A stretch of 64,000 nucleotides of DNA from an uncultured Blastocatellia bacterium (GCA_946480785.1 CAMLLD010000028.1:5247-69246), one strand, 5' to 3'; shown: positions 9,357 to 17,998, counted from the stretch's first letter. Notes: a model not told the origin generated them from the letters alone. Numbers and translations are program-made.

Positions 9357-9372
9357 CACGCCGAAAGGCGTG
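9357..9372 (+). terminator. Short perfect hairpin after the regulator operon
   Basis: CACGCC-GAAA-GGCGTG, a 6 bp perfect stem with a GNRA-type loop, begins two bases after the receiver gene's stop. There is no clear U tract, so it may be a weak terminator or a stabilising 3' hairpin. Being a palindrome upstream of a sigma-54 promoter, it could alternatively be an activator site, but at about -145 it has no second copy. Confidence 0.35.
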
Positions 9373-9479
9373 TGTCTCACGCTGAAACATTGCATTACGA
9401 AAACAAACTTCGCCCAAAACCTTCACGAAAACGCCGCAAATAATATTTCCATTACGCTGAATTAACGTGTTTATGGCAA

Positions 9480-9495
9480 TGGCCCGGTCATTGCA
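9480..9495 (+). promoter_or_regulatory. Sigma-54 (-24/-12) promoter of the multicopper oxidase
   Basis: TGGCCCGGTCATTGCA matches the sigma-54 consensus TGGCACG-N4-TTGCA at every fixed position but one, with exact GG-to-GC spacing. The C of the GC at 9494 is -12, which places +1 near 9506 and leaves a leader of about 22 bases before the ATG at 9528. The gene for a sigma-54 activator ends 550 bases upstream. This strongly suggests that the oxidase is controlled by that two-component system. Confidence 0.82.
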
Positions 9496-9501
9496 GAAGG
9501 C

Positions 9502-9525
9502 GTCCCTCCAATCTCATGGAGGGAC
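9502..9525 (+). promoter_or_regulatory. Perfect inverted repeat covering start point and Shine-Dalgarno
   Basis: GTCCCTCCA-ATCTCA-TGGAGGGAC: 9 bp perfect arms with a six-base loop. The right arm contains GGAGGG, the ribosome binding site of the oxidase ATG at 9528, and the predicted transcription start falls inside the left arm. The pair could be a DNA operator or, if transcription starts upstream of the stem, a translation-blocking RNA hairpin. Confidence 0.6.
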
Positions 9526-9527
9526 CG

Positions 9528-12500
9528 ATGAAAACTACGAACTCGATTTACCCTTTGCGGAAGACCCCCCTTCCGGTCTTCCTTTGTTTGCTGTTGCTGT
9601 TAATAACAGCCAGCGTTAATGCCCAAACAACCCAAACAACTCAAACCACCCAAACGATCGATCCGGTACCCGTCGATGGCGGCGGTCAGGTAATAGCAGC
9701 TCCAACACCGACACCAGTACCGGGAACAACCTGCGGTCGCATCGTTAAGGCGGACGTAGTCGCGTTGGACCAGGTAATCATGTACAACCGTCTCGGCACG
9801 GTTAACCCGAGCGGTATGATCTACGCGCTCAAACAGGACGTCGTCGCGATCGATCCCGCCAAGGGACTCGTCGCCGGCAACGTTCGGCTGCGCAGCGACA
9901 AACGCCCGCGACCGATCGTGCTGCGCATGAACAGCGGCGACTGTTTGCGTGTCAATTTCACTAACCTTCTTTCCGCCAGCCCACTCAGCGATCAACCGGC
10001 GACTCGTTCGGCCGGTATTCACGTGATGGGTATGGAACTCGTCAACGGCATCAGCTCTGACGGTTCGAATGTCGGCAACAACGCGCCGAGTCTTATCGGA
10101 CCGGGCAGTTCAACCGTTTACAGCTTCGCCGCTACGCGCGAAGGAAACAACTTGATGTACAGCTCGGCGACGACCACGGGCGGTGAAGCCGATGGCGGCA
10201 CGCTCTCCGAGGGACTATTCGGCAGTGTGAACGTCGAACCGAAAGGCGCTGAGTGGTATCGCTCGCAAGTCACGGCCGCGGACCTGAACCTGGCTAAAAC
10301 CGGAACCACTCCCGGCGGTCAACCGATCATTAACTACGATGCTGTTTACCCGGCGGGCCATCCGCGCGCGGGCCAGCCGATTTTGAAGTTGCTCAACGTC
10401 GATACGATCGTTGGTACCGACTTGAACGCGATCATCACCGGCCCGAACCACGGACGTTTCCCCACAGGCACGTATCGTCCGAACGCCACCAATCCGGATC
10501 GCGACAAGCCGTTTCGCGAGTTCACCGTGATCTATCACGATGAAGTTCAGAACGTACAGGCGTTTCCGCAGTTTGAAGATCCGGTGCTCAGCCACACGCT
10601 CCACAGCGTGGAGGACAAGTTTGCGATCAACTACGGCATCGCCGGTGTCGGCGCCGAAATCCTGGCGAACCGGCTCGGCGTCGGCCCGATGTACAACTGC
10701 ACCGAGTGCAAGTTTGAAGAGTTCTTTCTATCGTCGTGGGCCATCGGCGATCCTGCGCAAATCGTGGATCGACCGGCCAACACGACTGACAAGCTTGGCA
10801 ACTTGATTCCGGGACCCAAGGCGACGAAGGTCTTGTATCCGGACGATCCGTCGAACGTGCATCACAGCTATATCGGCGATCCCGTGAAGATGCGGGTGGT
10901 CCATGCGGGTCCGAAGGAACATCACATCCACCACTTGCACGCGCATCAGTGGCTGCAAACTCCCGACGACGACAACTCGACTTATCTCGATAGTCAGGCG
11001 CTCGGACCGGGCTTCGCTTTCACCACTGAAATCGCTCACGGCGGCGGCGGTAATCGCAACCAGACCGTCGGTGATTCGATTTTCCACTGTCACTTCTATC
11101 CGCACTTCGCGCAAGGCATGTGGGAGTTGTGGCGGTCACACGACGTGTTCGAAGCGGGCACGGTGCTCGACGCCAACGGTATTCCCGTAGCCGGCGCGCG
11201 TGCGTTGCCGGACGGCGAGATCACTGCCGGCACACCAACACCCGCGATCGTTCCGCTGCCGACACTCGCGATGGCGCCGATGCCGACCGCGACCGTTCCG
11301 GGCTATCCGTTCTTCAGTCCGGCGGTTGCCGGTCATCGTCCGCCGCATCCACCACTCGACACGGTCGACGACGGCGGTCTGCCGCGACACATCATCACGG
11401 GCGGCACTGCGAATCACGTCGAGACTCGTCTCGACTTCAGTAAGGAACTCGTCACCGCGGTTGCGCAAGCGATTCCGGAAACGGGCAGCGCCACGGAAAT
11501 CGCGGCGATGCAGTATCACGAGCAGCGTCTCCACCCGAGCTACAAGCCCGATGGAACCGCGGCCAACTTCATCACCAATGGTCTGCCGCGCAAACCCGGC
11601 GCGCCGTTCGCCGATCCTTGTATGGACGACAACGGCAATGCGACCGGCGTGACGCGCATTTACAAGGCAGCAGCGTTTCAGACCGATATCAAACTGAACA
11701 AGGCCGGCTGGCACTTCCCGCAGTCGCGCATCCTGGCGTTGTGGGCCGACGTGGCAGCGACAAAGGCCGGCACCAAACCGCCCGAGCCGTTGTTCTTCCG
11801 CGCTAACACGAACGACTGCATCACCTACTATCACACGAACCTTGTCCCCGGTAATTACGAACAGGACGACTTCCAGGTACGAACGCCGACCGACATCATC
11901 GGTCAGCACATTCACCTCGTGAAGTTTGACGTCACCGCGTCAGACGGAGCGGGGAACGGTTTCAACTACGAAGACGGCACGTTCAGTCCGGACGAAGTAA
12001 TCGAACGCATCCGCGCGATTCGCAAACAGAACTCGTGCACCGGCGTCGATTCCGGAGACGCGCGTGACGGCAGCTTTATCTGTCCGAAAGCGAAGGCGCA
12101 TCCGTACTTCGGCACACTCGGCGCGCAGACTACGGTCCAGCGCTGGTACGTCGACAACACGCTGAACAACAACGGTTACGATCGTACGTTGCGCACTGTG
12201 TTCACGCACGATCACTTTGGACCATCCACGCACCAGCAAGCCGGTCTTTATGCTGGTCTGGTGATCGAGCCGCAGGGCTCGGTATGGAAGAATCCCGAGA
12301 CTGGTGTGGTGATGGGCAGTCGCGCCACGGATGGTGGTCCAACCAGTTGGCAGGCAAACATCATCGAGACGAATGCGGCAAACAGTCACCGTGAGTTTCT
12401 GTTCGAGTTTGCCGACTTCCAACTCGCTTACCAGGCCGGTGCCGGCGTCGACGCTAAAGGGCGACCGATGGCCGATCCGCAAAACGTAATCAATCCGCCA

Positions 12501-14762
12501 GTCGTCAACGAGATCGGTTTGCCGTTCATCGTTGAGAATGCTTTGGTTTGTCCCGGTGGTGTTCCGGCGCCGTGTCCGGAAGCGATCTCCACGGCGGACG
12601 TGGGCACGTTCAGTGTCAACTATCGCAACGAGCCGGTGCCTTTGCGCATCCGCGATCCGCAGACCAACACACAGGCGAGCGGTTCGGCCGGCGACTTGTC
12701 GAAGGTTTACAAATCAAACATCAATCGTGCTGATCCGGCGTTCAACGTGCAGCCGACGTTCTATCCGGCGTTGACGCAGGGTGTGCAGCCGGGCGATCCA
12801 TTCACGCCGCTGCTGCGGGCTTACGAGAATGACAAGGTCCAAATTCGCATCCTAGTCGGCGCGCATGAAGAAACACACAACCTGACGATTGCCGGTCACA
12901 AGTGGCTGCACCAACCGGGCACGCCGCAGGATCCTTTGGCGGTCAACAACTCCGGCTACCGCAATTCGCAAATGGCCGGCATCTCCGAGCACTTCGAGTT
13001 TCTGACGGGCAAGGAATCGATCATGGGCAATCGCCCGTTCATCGATTACCTCTATCAGAACAGTGCTTCAGTTGACGGTCAGTGGAACGGAATCTGGGGC
13101 CTCCTCCGGGTTTATAACGGCCGTGCTGGATTGAAAAACGATTTGATGGCGTTGCCGAATAACACCGAAGGCGCGGCGCCGCTGTCGAATAATGACAGTT
13201 CATTCCCGACCGACAGTTCGTTCCCGACGGGCGTCACCGATTACAAGGACACGAGTGACTCGTCAGTTTCGTCAGATACCCAACCGACGACAAACACAAC
13301 GTACATGTCGCCGGATATGACGGCCTCGTCATCTACCACGACAACCACCACGACAGCGGATGGGTCAACTCAACCGACAACGGCGGATGGTTCGACTCAA
13401 ACGACATCAACTCAGCCGACAAGTGCTGACGGAACGACCATGTACGCTCCGACCAGCTCATCGACGATCGTGATGTCGAATCCGACCGACTTTAGTACCG
13501 GCAAGAGTGTTTCGACGAGCATCTGCCCGCAGAATGCTCCGCGACGAAACATCAGTGTGACGGCAGTCAGTGCTGCGGCGCTTCCCGGCGGCAAGCTGAT
13601 CTACAACAGCCGTGCGGGTATGGGTGGCGCGCTCAACGATCCGACCGCGATCATGTATTTCCGCACGCAGGACATCGATCAGTACGGCAAGGTCAAAGCC
13701 GGCGTGCCGATCGAACCGCTCGTGGTCCGTGCTCAGGCCGGTGAGTGCATCAACGTCACGCTTTTCAACAAGCTGCCGAAGGTGCTGCCGGATCTGGACG
13801 GCTTCAACACGATGCCGAACATCCTGTATCACTTCAACGCCAATCAAGTGAAGCCTTCCAATCAGGTTGGTCTGCACCCGCAACTGCTCGCTTACAACGT
13901 AGTGAACAGTGACGGCAAGAACGTCGGCTTCAATCCCAACCAGACGATTGGACCAGGCGGCGTGGCCCGTTATACGTGGTACGCCGGCGACGTTGTCATC
14001 AACGGCAACCAGCGTTTGGCGACCCCGATTGAATTCGGCGCGACCAACTTGATCTCGTCCGATCCGATCAAGCACAGCAACAAGGGCGCGATCGGCTCGC
14101 TGATTGTCGAACCGCAGGGTTCGAGCTGGATCGAAGATTCGACTTCACGCGCACAGGCGACCGTTACCAAAGCTGACGGCACTTCGTTCCGTGAATTCGT
14201 GGTCCAGATGCAAACCGACATCAACATGCGCTACGCGGACGGCAGCCCGGTGCCGAATCTTGGTGGCCCAGACGGAGCTGAAGACGCTGAAGACTCTGCT
14301 CAGAAAGCGATCAACTACCGCACGGAACCGCTTTGGAAACGCATGGGCTACGCGCCGGAAACTCCGTTCGATCAGACTCGTAACTTCGACTTCACCAACG
14401 TGCTCACAAACGCTCTCGTTGGTGGCGATCCGCAGACGCCGGTGTTCACGGCGCGCGCCGGTCAGGAAGTCAGGTTCCGGCTGCTCAACGCGAACGGACA
14501 CATGCGCAATAACGTGTTCAACCTGCACGGTCATTTCTGGCGGGACGAACCTTTCACCAACAACTCAAAAGCGATTGGCAACAATCCGCTGTCCGAGTTT
14601 AAAGGTGCGCAGTATGGCATTGGACCATCCTCGCACTACGAAGTGATTCCGGTTAACGGAGCTGGTGGCGCAAGGAGAGTGACGGGCGACTACTTGTACC
14701 GGACGCAGGAGTCCTTCCAGTTCGATGGTGGCATCTGGGGCATCTTCCGGGTCACACCGTAA
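9528..14762 (+). CDS. Giant exported multicopper oxidase, candidate Mn(II)-oxidase type
   Basis: 1744 residues from the ATG at 9528, chosen over 9516 because GGAGGG sits just before it and a signal peptide (VFLCLLLLLITASVNAQ) follows. Several cupredoxin domains are visible. Copper motifs occur in an unusual order: HIHHLHAHQW near 465 and the type 1 motif HCHFYPHFAQGM near 519 come first; GQHIHL near 792 and HDHFGPSTHQQAG near 893, which look like the first two trinuclear-site motifs, come later. Further His clusters lie near 1110 (HNLTIAGHKWL) and 1664 (NLHGHFW). A Thr/Ser-rich linker spans about 1221-1317. Length and layout recall the MofA/MnxG/McoA group of manganese oxidases; that is by memory of the family and not an alignment. 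The gene has its own sigma-54 promoter. Confidence 0.85.
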   Translation: MKTTNSIYPLRKTPLPVFLCLLLLLITASVNAQTTQTTQTTQTIDPVPVDGGGQVIAAPTPTPVPGTTCGRIVKADVVALDQVIMYNRLGTVNPSGMIYALKQDVVAIDPAKGLVAGNVRLRSDKRPRPIVLRMNSGDCLRVNFTNLLSASPLSDQPATRSAGIHVMGMELVNGISSDGSNVGNNAPSLIGPGSSTVYSFAATREGNNLMYSSATTTGGEADGGTLSEGLFGSVNVEPKGAEWYRSQVTAADLNLAKTGTTPGGQPIINYDAVYPAGHPRAGQPILKLLNVDTIVGTDLNAIITGPNHGRFPTGTYRPNATNPDRDKPFREFTVIYHDEVQNVQAFPQFEDPVLSHTLHSVEDKFAINYGIAGVGAEILANRLGVGPMYNCTECKFEEFFLSSWAIGDPAQIVDRPANTTDKLGNLIPGPKATKVLYPDDPSNVHHSYIGDPVKMRVVHAGPKEHHIHHLHAHQWLQTPDDDNSTYLDSQALGPGFAFTTEIAHGGGGNRNQTVGDSIFHCHFYPHFAQGMWELWRSHDVFEAGTVLDANGIPVAGARALPDGEITAGTPTPAIVPLPTLAMAPMPTATVPGYPFFSPAVAGHRPPHPPLDTVDDGGLPRHIITGGTANHVETRLDFSKELVTAVAQAIPETGSATEIAAMQYHEQRLHPSYKPDGTAANFITNGLPRKPGAPFADPCMDDNGNATGVTRIYKAAAFQTDIKLNKAGWHFPQSRILALWADVAATKAGTKPPEPLFFRANTNDCITYYHTNLVPGNYEQDDFQVRTPTDIIGQHIHLVKFDVTASDGAGNGFNYEDGTFSPDEVIERIRAIRKQNSCTGVDSGDARDGSFICPKAKAHPYFGTLGAQTTVQRWYVDNTLNNNGYDRTLRTVFTHDHFGPSTHQQAGLYAGLVIEPQGSVWKNPETGVVMGSRATDGGPTSWQANIIETNAANSHREFLFEFADFQLAYQAGAGVDAKGRPMADPQNVINPPVVNEIGLPFIVENALVCPGGVPAPCPEAISTADVGTFSVNYRNEPVPLRIRDPQTNTQASGSAGDLSKVYKSNINRADPAFNVQPTFYPALTQGVQPGDPFTPLLRAYENDKVQIRILVGAHEETHNLTIAGHKWLHQPGTPQDPLAVNNSGYRNSQMAGISEHFEFLTGKESIMGNRPFIDYLYQNSASVDGQWNGIWGLLRVYNGRAGLKNDLMALPNNTEGAAPLSNNDSSFPTDSSFPTGVTDYKDTSDSSVSSDTQPTTNTTYMSPDMTASSSTTTTTTTADGSTQPTTADGSTQTTSTQPTSADGTTMYAPTSSSTIVMSNPTDFSTGKSVSTSICPQNAPRRNISVTAVSAAALPGGKLIYNSRAGMGGALNDPTAIMYFRTQDIDQYGKVKAGVPIEPLVVRAQAGECINVTLFNKLPKVLPDLDGFNTMPNILYHFNANQVKPSNQVGLHPQLLAYNVVNSDGKNVGFNPNQTIGPGGVARYTWYAGDVVINGNQRLATPIEFGATNLISSDPIKHSNKGAIGSLIVEPQGSSWIEDSTSRAQATVTKADGTSFREFVVQMQTDINMRYADGSPVPNLGGPDGAEDAEDSAQKAINYRTEPLWKRMGYAPETPFDQTRNFDFTNVLTNALVGGDPQTPVFTARAGQEVRFRLLNANGHMRNNVFNLHGHFWRDEPFTNNSKAIGNNPLSEFKGAQYGIGPSSHYEVIPVNGAGGARRVTGDYLYRTQESFQFDGGIWGIFRVTP

Positions 14763-14785
14763 GGTCCACAGTGCTGCGTATCTTT

Positions 14786-14841
14786 GCGGTTGGTTTCCAA
14801 CCGCAGGAGGGTGCAGCCCGCTGCTGGGGCAGGCTGCACCC
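14786..14841 (+). terminator. Two tandem hairpins between oxidase and propeller gene
   Basis: First hairpin 14786-14806: TGCGGTTGG-TTT-CCAACCGCA, 9 bp perfect. Second 14810-14841: GGGTGCAGCC, a 12-base loop, GGCTGCACCC, 10 bp perfect. No U tract follows. They may attenuate or stabilise the message so that oxidase and downstream gene are made in different amounts. Confidence 0.5.
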
Positions 14842-14872
14842 ACTTAACTCAAGTTTTTCAACGGAGACAGAA

Positions 14873-16891
14873 ATGAACCTCTTACTTAAACTCACCATCG
14901 CTTCACTACTGGTTTTCAACACCGCTGCGGTATTGGCCCAACAATCGGCTCAGCAACAGAAGCTCGTAGAGCAGGGCATCGCGGTCGAGTTCACCCTCGA
15001 TCCGCCGGCAGCGAACGCGAAGGTCAAAGCCGGTGAAGACGCGAACATCAAATTCAAAGTTACTGACACAGCTACCGGCGCGCCCGTGAAAGGTCTGAAT
15101 CTCTCGGCCTGGATCAGTTTGCGTGCGCGGGAAGAGAAACTCGCGGACGCGGAACAGTGTCACGAGAAGATTCGCTCGTATTTGACGGGCAGCATGCGCG
15201 CGCGCCCGGACGTCGATCTAAATTCATATTACTTACTCGCTTTAAATAAAACGCCGGATATTTCCGTGATCGATCCGCTGCTCGGTTTTGGCGGCAGCAA
15301 ACTGTTGACGCTCGTGATGCTGAAGAGTCCAGGCGAAGACTGGGTGTTGACCGGCGATCGCGAGAAGCTGTTTGTGACGTTGCCACTCGTGAATCAGGTG
15401 GCGGTGATCGACACACGCAGTTGGAAAGTCGCGAAGTACATCGATACCGGCGCGAAGCCGACGACCATCGTGCTGCAACCGGACCAGAAATACATTTGGG
15501 TCGGAAACGACGAAGGCAACGGCGTCACGGTGATCGACGCGGGTACGTTGAAAGTGGCGGCGCAGATTGCGACGGGCACGGGACATCACGAGCTTGCCGT
15601 CGGCAGTGATAACCAGTTTGCGTTTGTGTCGAACCGCGAGAGCGCGACCGTCTCAGTGATCGACGTCGCGAAGCTCGAGAAGATCAGGGACGTGAAAGTT
15701 GGTCCAAATCCGGTTTCGCTCGCGTTGTCTGAATTGAGCAAGGCTGCGTACGCGGTCAGTGAAACGGATGGCTCGGTGGCGGTGATCGATCCGCGCGCTG
15801 AGCTCGCGAAGCGGATTGAAGGAGAAGCGGGATCGCGTGTGATTCGATTCACGGATGACGGGCGTTATGGTTTTGTCATCAACACGCGCGAGAACCTCGT
15901 CAGTATTTTCGACGCTGCTTCGAATCGACTGCTGCATGAAGTGAAAGTCGGCAACGCGCCGGACCAGATCGTTTTCAGCGACACGTATGCTTTCGTTCGT
16001 TCGCTCGCGACGGAGATCGTGACGATGATTCGTCTGGCGACGATTGGTAAAGAGATCGACGTGAATAGTTTTCCCGGGGGGCAGGGAATACCCGGCAACG
16101 GCTCGATGCCTGTGCGGGCGGCTTCAATCGTGCCGGCACCGGAAGGGAACGCGGTCATCATCGCGAATCCGGTTGACCGCGTTCTCTACTACTACAGTGA
16201 AGGTATGGCCGCGCCGATGGGCAACTTTCAAAACTATCGCCGTGAGCCGATGGCCGTGGCAGTTGTCGATCGCAGTTTGCGCGAAACGTCGGCCGGCGTT
16301 TACTCGACGATGGTGAAGCTGCCGGCGAGTGGTAATTACGACGTCGCGTTTCTCACTGATTCGCCACGCATCGCACACTGTTTCAACGCGAACGCGGAAC
16401 CGAATCCGTTGTTGAAAGAAGACGCAGCGGTGGCGTTGCGTATCGAGCACGAGACTAAAGAGCGTGAGGTGCGCGTCGGGCAGAAGTTCTCGCTGCGTTT
16501 CAAGCTCATCGATACGAACACGAATAAACCGAAAGATGACTTGCGCGACGTGCGTGTGCTGACTTTTCTAGCGCCTGGTACGTGGCAACGCCGCGACATC
16601 GCAAGGTCGATCGGTCACGGAGAGTACACGATCGATCTCACGGTTCCGCAAAGCGGCGTCTACATGGTCTTCGTCGAATCCTCCTCGATGCACGTCCGCT
16701 ACCAGGACCTGCCGCACTTGATGTTATCGGCTGTTGGCGAGGAAAGCGGTGTCGCGGCCGTAACGTACACCTGTCCGATGCACCCCGAGGTTAAGTCGAA
16801 GAAGCGCGGCAAGTGTCCGAAGTGCAAGATGACACTGGTCCCCGACTCATCTTCAACACCCACGCCCTCGACCGCCGATCGTGGCAAGTAA
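14873..16891 (+). CDS. Exported beta-propeller protein with heavy-metal-binding C-terminal ribbon
   Basis: 672 residues from the ATG at 14873 (GGAGACAGAA upstream); a GTG at 14771 would start inside the hairpin region. A signal peptide ends at VLA-QQ. An Ig-like domain at about 30-85 (YtkA/FixH-like) is followed by a YncE/cytochrome-D1-type propeller with repeats such as QVAVIDTRSWKVAKYIDTG and TVSVIDVAKLEKIRDVKVG. A second Ig-like domain spans about 530-630. The C-terminus carries YTCPMHPEV...GKCPKCKMTLVP, the heavy-metal-binding domain often found in copper proteins. It follows the oxidase with only hairpins between, so a shared metal-related role in the envelope is likely. Confidence 0.8.
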   Translation: MNLLLKLTIASLLVFNTAAVLAQQSAQQQKLVEQGIAVEFTLDPPAANAKVKAGEDANIKFKVTDTATGAPVKGLNLSAWISLRAREEKLADAEQCHEKIRSYLTGSMRARPDVDLNSYYLLALNKTPDISVIDPLLGFGGSKLLTLVMLKSPGEDWVLTGDREKLFVTLPLVNQVAVIDTRSWKVAKYIDTGAKPTTIVLQPDQKYIWVGNDEGNGVTVIDAGTLKVAAQIATGTGHHELAVGSDNQFAFVSNRESATVSVIDVAKLEKIRDVKVGPNPVSLALSELSKAAYAVSETDGSVAVIDPRAELAKRIEGEAGSRVIRFTDDGRYGFVINTRENLVSIFDAASNRLLHEVKVGNAPDQIVFSDTYAFVRSLATEIVTMIRLATIGKEIDVNSFPGGQGIPGNGSMPVRAASIVPAPEGNAVIIANPVDRVLYYYSEGMAAPMGNFQNYRREPMAVAVVDRSLRETSAGVYSTMVKLPASGNYDVAFLTDSPRIAHCFNANAEPNPLLKEDAAVALRIEHETKEREVRVGQKFSLRFKLIDTNTNKPKDDLRDVRVLTFLAPGTWQRRDIARSIGHGEYTIDLTVPQSGVYMVFVESSSMHVRYQDLPHLMLSAVGEESGVAAVTYTCPMHPEVKSKKRGKCPKCKMTLVPDSSSTPTPSTADRGK

Positions 16892-16926
16892 CACCGTTCT
16901 AAGTTATACCGTTTCCGAACGTCAGT

Positions 16927-17042
16927 ACTGGATCAGTTTGGGTTGAGCGCCTCCCTGGAGTGCGGTGCCTTAGCACCGCTTTGGCCAAAGCGCCGACAAG
17001 TCGGCCCACTCCAGGGAGGCGCTCAACCCAAACTGACCCAGT
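16927..17042. repeat. Palindromic repeat element, copy 2 (inverted)
   Basis: A 116 bp palindrome that is the reverse complement of the element at 5126-5240, with the same two inner hairpins (GCGGTGC-CTTA-GCACCGC and GCCGA-CAAG-TCGGC) around TTTGGCCAAA. It starts 35 bases after the stop of the propeller gene. Relative to the gene it follows, it has the same orientation as copy 1. Confidence 0.9.
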
Positions 17043-17131
17043 GCCCCGAACGACATAGGCGTTGACCAGGTCTTGTACAGCTTATAGAGTAACGCCGCCA
17101 GTTCGATTCAACCTCAAAGGAGAAATCGTCA

Positions 17132-17383
17132 ATGAAACGCTTCGCATTAGCCATCGTCCTCGCATGTATCCTCTCAGCTTCCGCCCTCGCCGACGACGGC
17201 AACATGGGCTCCGGCGGTTTTACGGATGACGGGAATATGGGCGGTGGCAACATCACAGCTAGCGACGGCAACATGGGACAAGGTGGTTTTCAGGACGACG
17301 GGAATATGGGAAACGGTGGTCTCACAGGTGAGGGGACTGACGCCTCAGTAATTCTAATGACGATCCTCGATCTGGCGTTCTAG
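17132..17383 (+). CDS. Small exported protein with DGNMG repeats
   Basis: 83 residues, preceded by AAAGGAG. A signal peptide (FALAIVLACILSASALA) is followed by four imperfect ~11-residue repeats of the form D-D-G-N-M-G-x-G-G-F/L, then a hydrophobic tail ASVILMTILDLAF. I do not recognise a family. The repeats are rich in Gly, Asp, Asn and Met, with no Cys. It lies between the palindromic repeat and a second low-complexity gene; a weak TTGACC box lies at 17062. Repetitive Asp/Asn/Met side chains could bind metal or build a surface layer, but that is conjecture. Confidence 0.65.
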   Translation: MKRFALAIVLACILSASALADDGNMGSGGFTDDGNMGGGNITASDGNMGQGGFQDDGNMGNGGLTGEGTDASVILMTILDLAF

Positions 17384-17440
17384 TTTCGGTTAGGTAGGAC
17401 AGGCATGAAAGGGCCTGTCCTACTTCTCGGCGAAGACGCT

Positions 17441-17836
17441 TTAGTCGTGACGTGCTCGACGCCGATCGCGGTAGAAGTCGCGCACGTCCGCGCGGCGATC
17501 GCGACGATCGAATTTCACATCCCGACTGTCGTGCCGAATGTCACGGCTGTCGCTCCTGATGTCTTTTCGATCGGCGCGCAATTCTGCTCGTGAAGCTCCT
17601 TCATGTCGGTCTTCTCTCAGTTCACGAATGTCTCGTTGACGCTCGCGAGCGTCGGCGCGCAAGTCGCGTCGATCCGAGCGGATGTCTCTTGTATCAGAGC
17701 GAATGTCGCGGCGGTCCTCACGCAGGTCCCGGCGTTCACCGCGATCGATATGCCGCGGTTGGGCCATGACAACGCTGCCTGAAAAACAGATCGTTCCGGC
17801 AAGTGATAACACGATGCCCAGTAGTCTTTTCTTCAT
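17441..17836 (-). CDS. Exported Arg/Asp-rich low-complexity protein
   Basis: About 131 residues from the ATG at 17836 (GGAGG upstream), which opens a signal peptide KKRLLGIVLSLAGTICF...VVMAQ; the longer frame start adds an unlikely N-terminus. The mature protein is almost entirely charged, built from a degenerate R-D-I/L-R-x-D heptad-like unit (RRDLRED, RRDIRSD, TRDIRSD and so on). Such a pattern forms long charged helices. No enzymatic motif is seen. Convergent with the DGNMG gene. Confidence 0.65.
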   Translation of the reverse strand: MKKRLLGIVLSLAGTICFSGSVVMAQPRHIDRGERRDLREDRRDIRSDTRDIRSDRRDLRADARERQRDIRELREDRHEGASRAELRADRKDIRSDSRDIRHDSRDVKFDRRDRRADVRDFYRDRRRARHD

Positions 17837-17998
17837 CCTCAAGTCCTCCATTCCACAAATAGTTGTTGGTGATGCTTCGACGGAAGCTATGGAGGAGAGA
17901 CGCAATTTCACTGTTAACGCACTAAGGGCGTTTCAGCATCGCATTCGGCGAAGCCTCTTAACCACCTTGCTGCGGAATTAGACGCGGCGCCGGCTCAA

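Noticed and set aside
13190..13480. Low-complexity stretch that might be a tandem DNA repeat
   Set aside because: It is the Thr/Ser-rich linker of the oxidase; repeats are amino-acid-level only and imperfect.
17405..17593. 62-codon plus-strand frame
   Set aside because: Antisense to the Arg/Asp-repeat gene.
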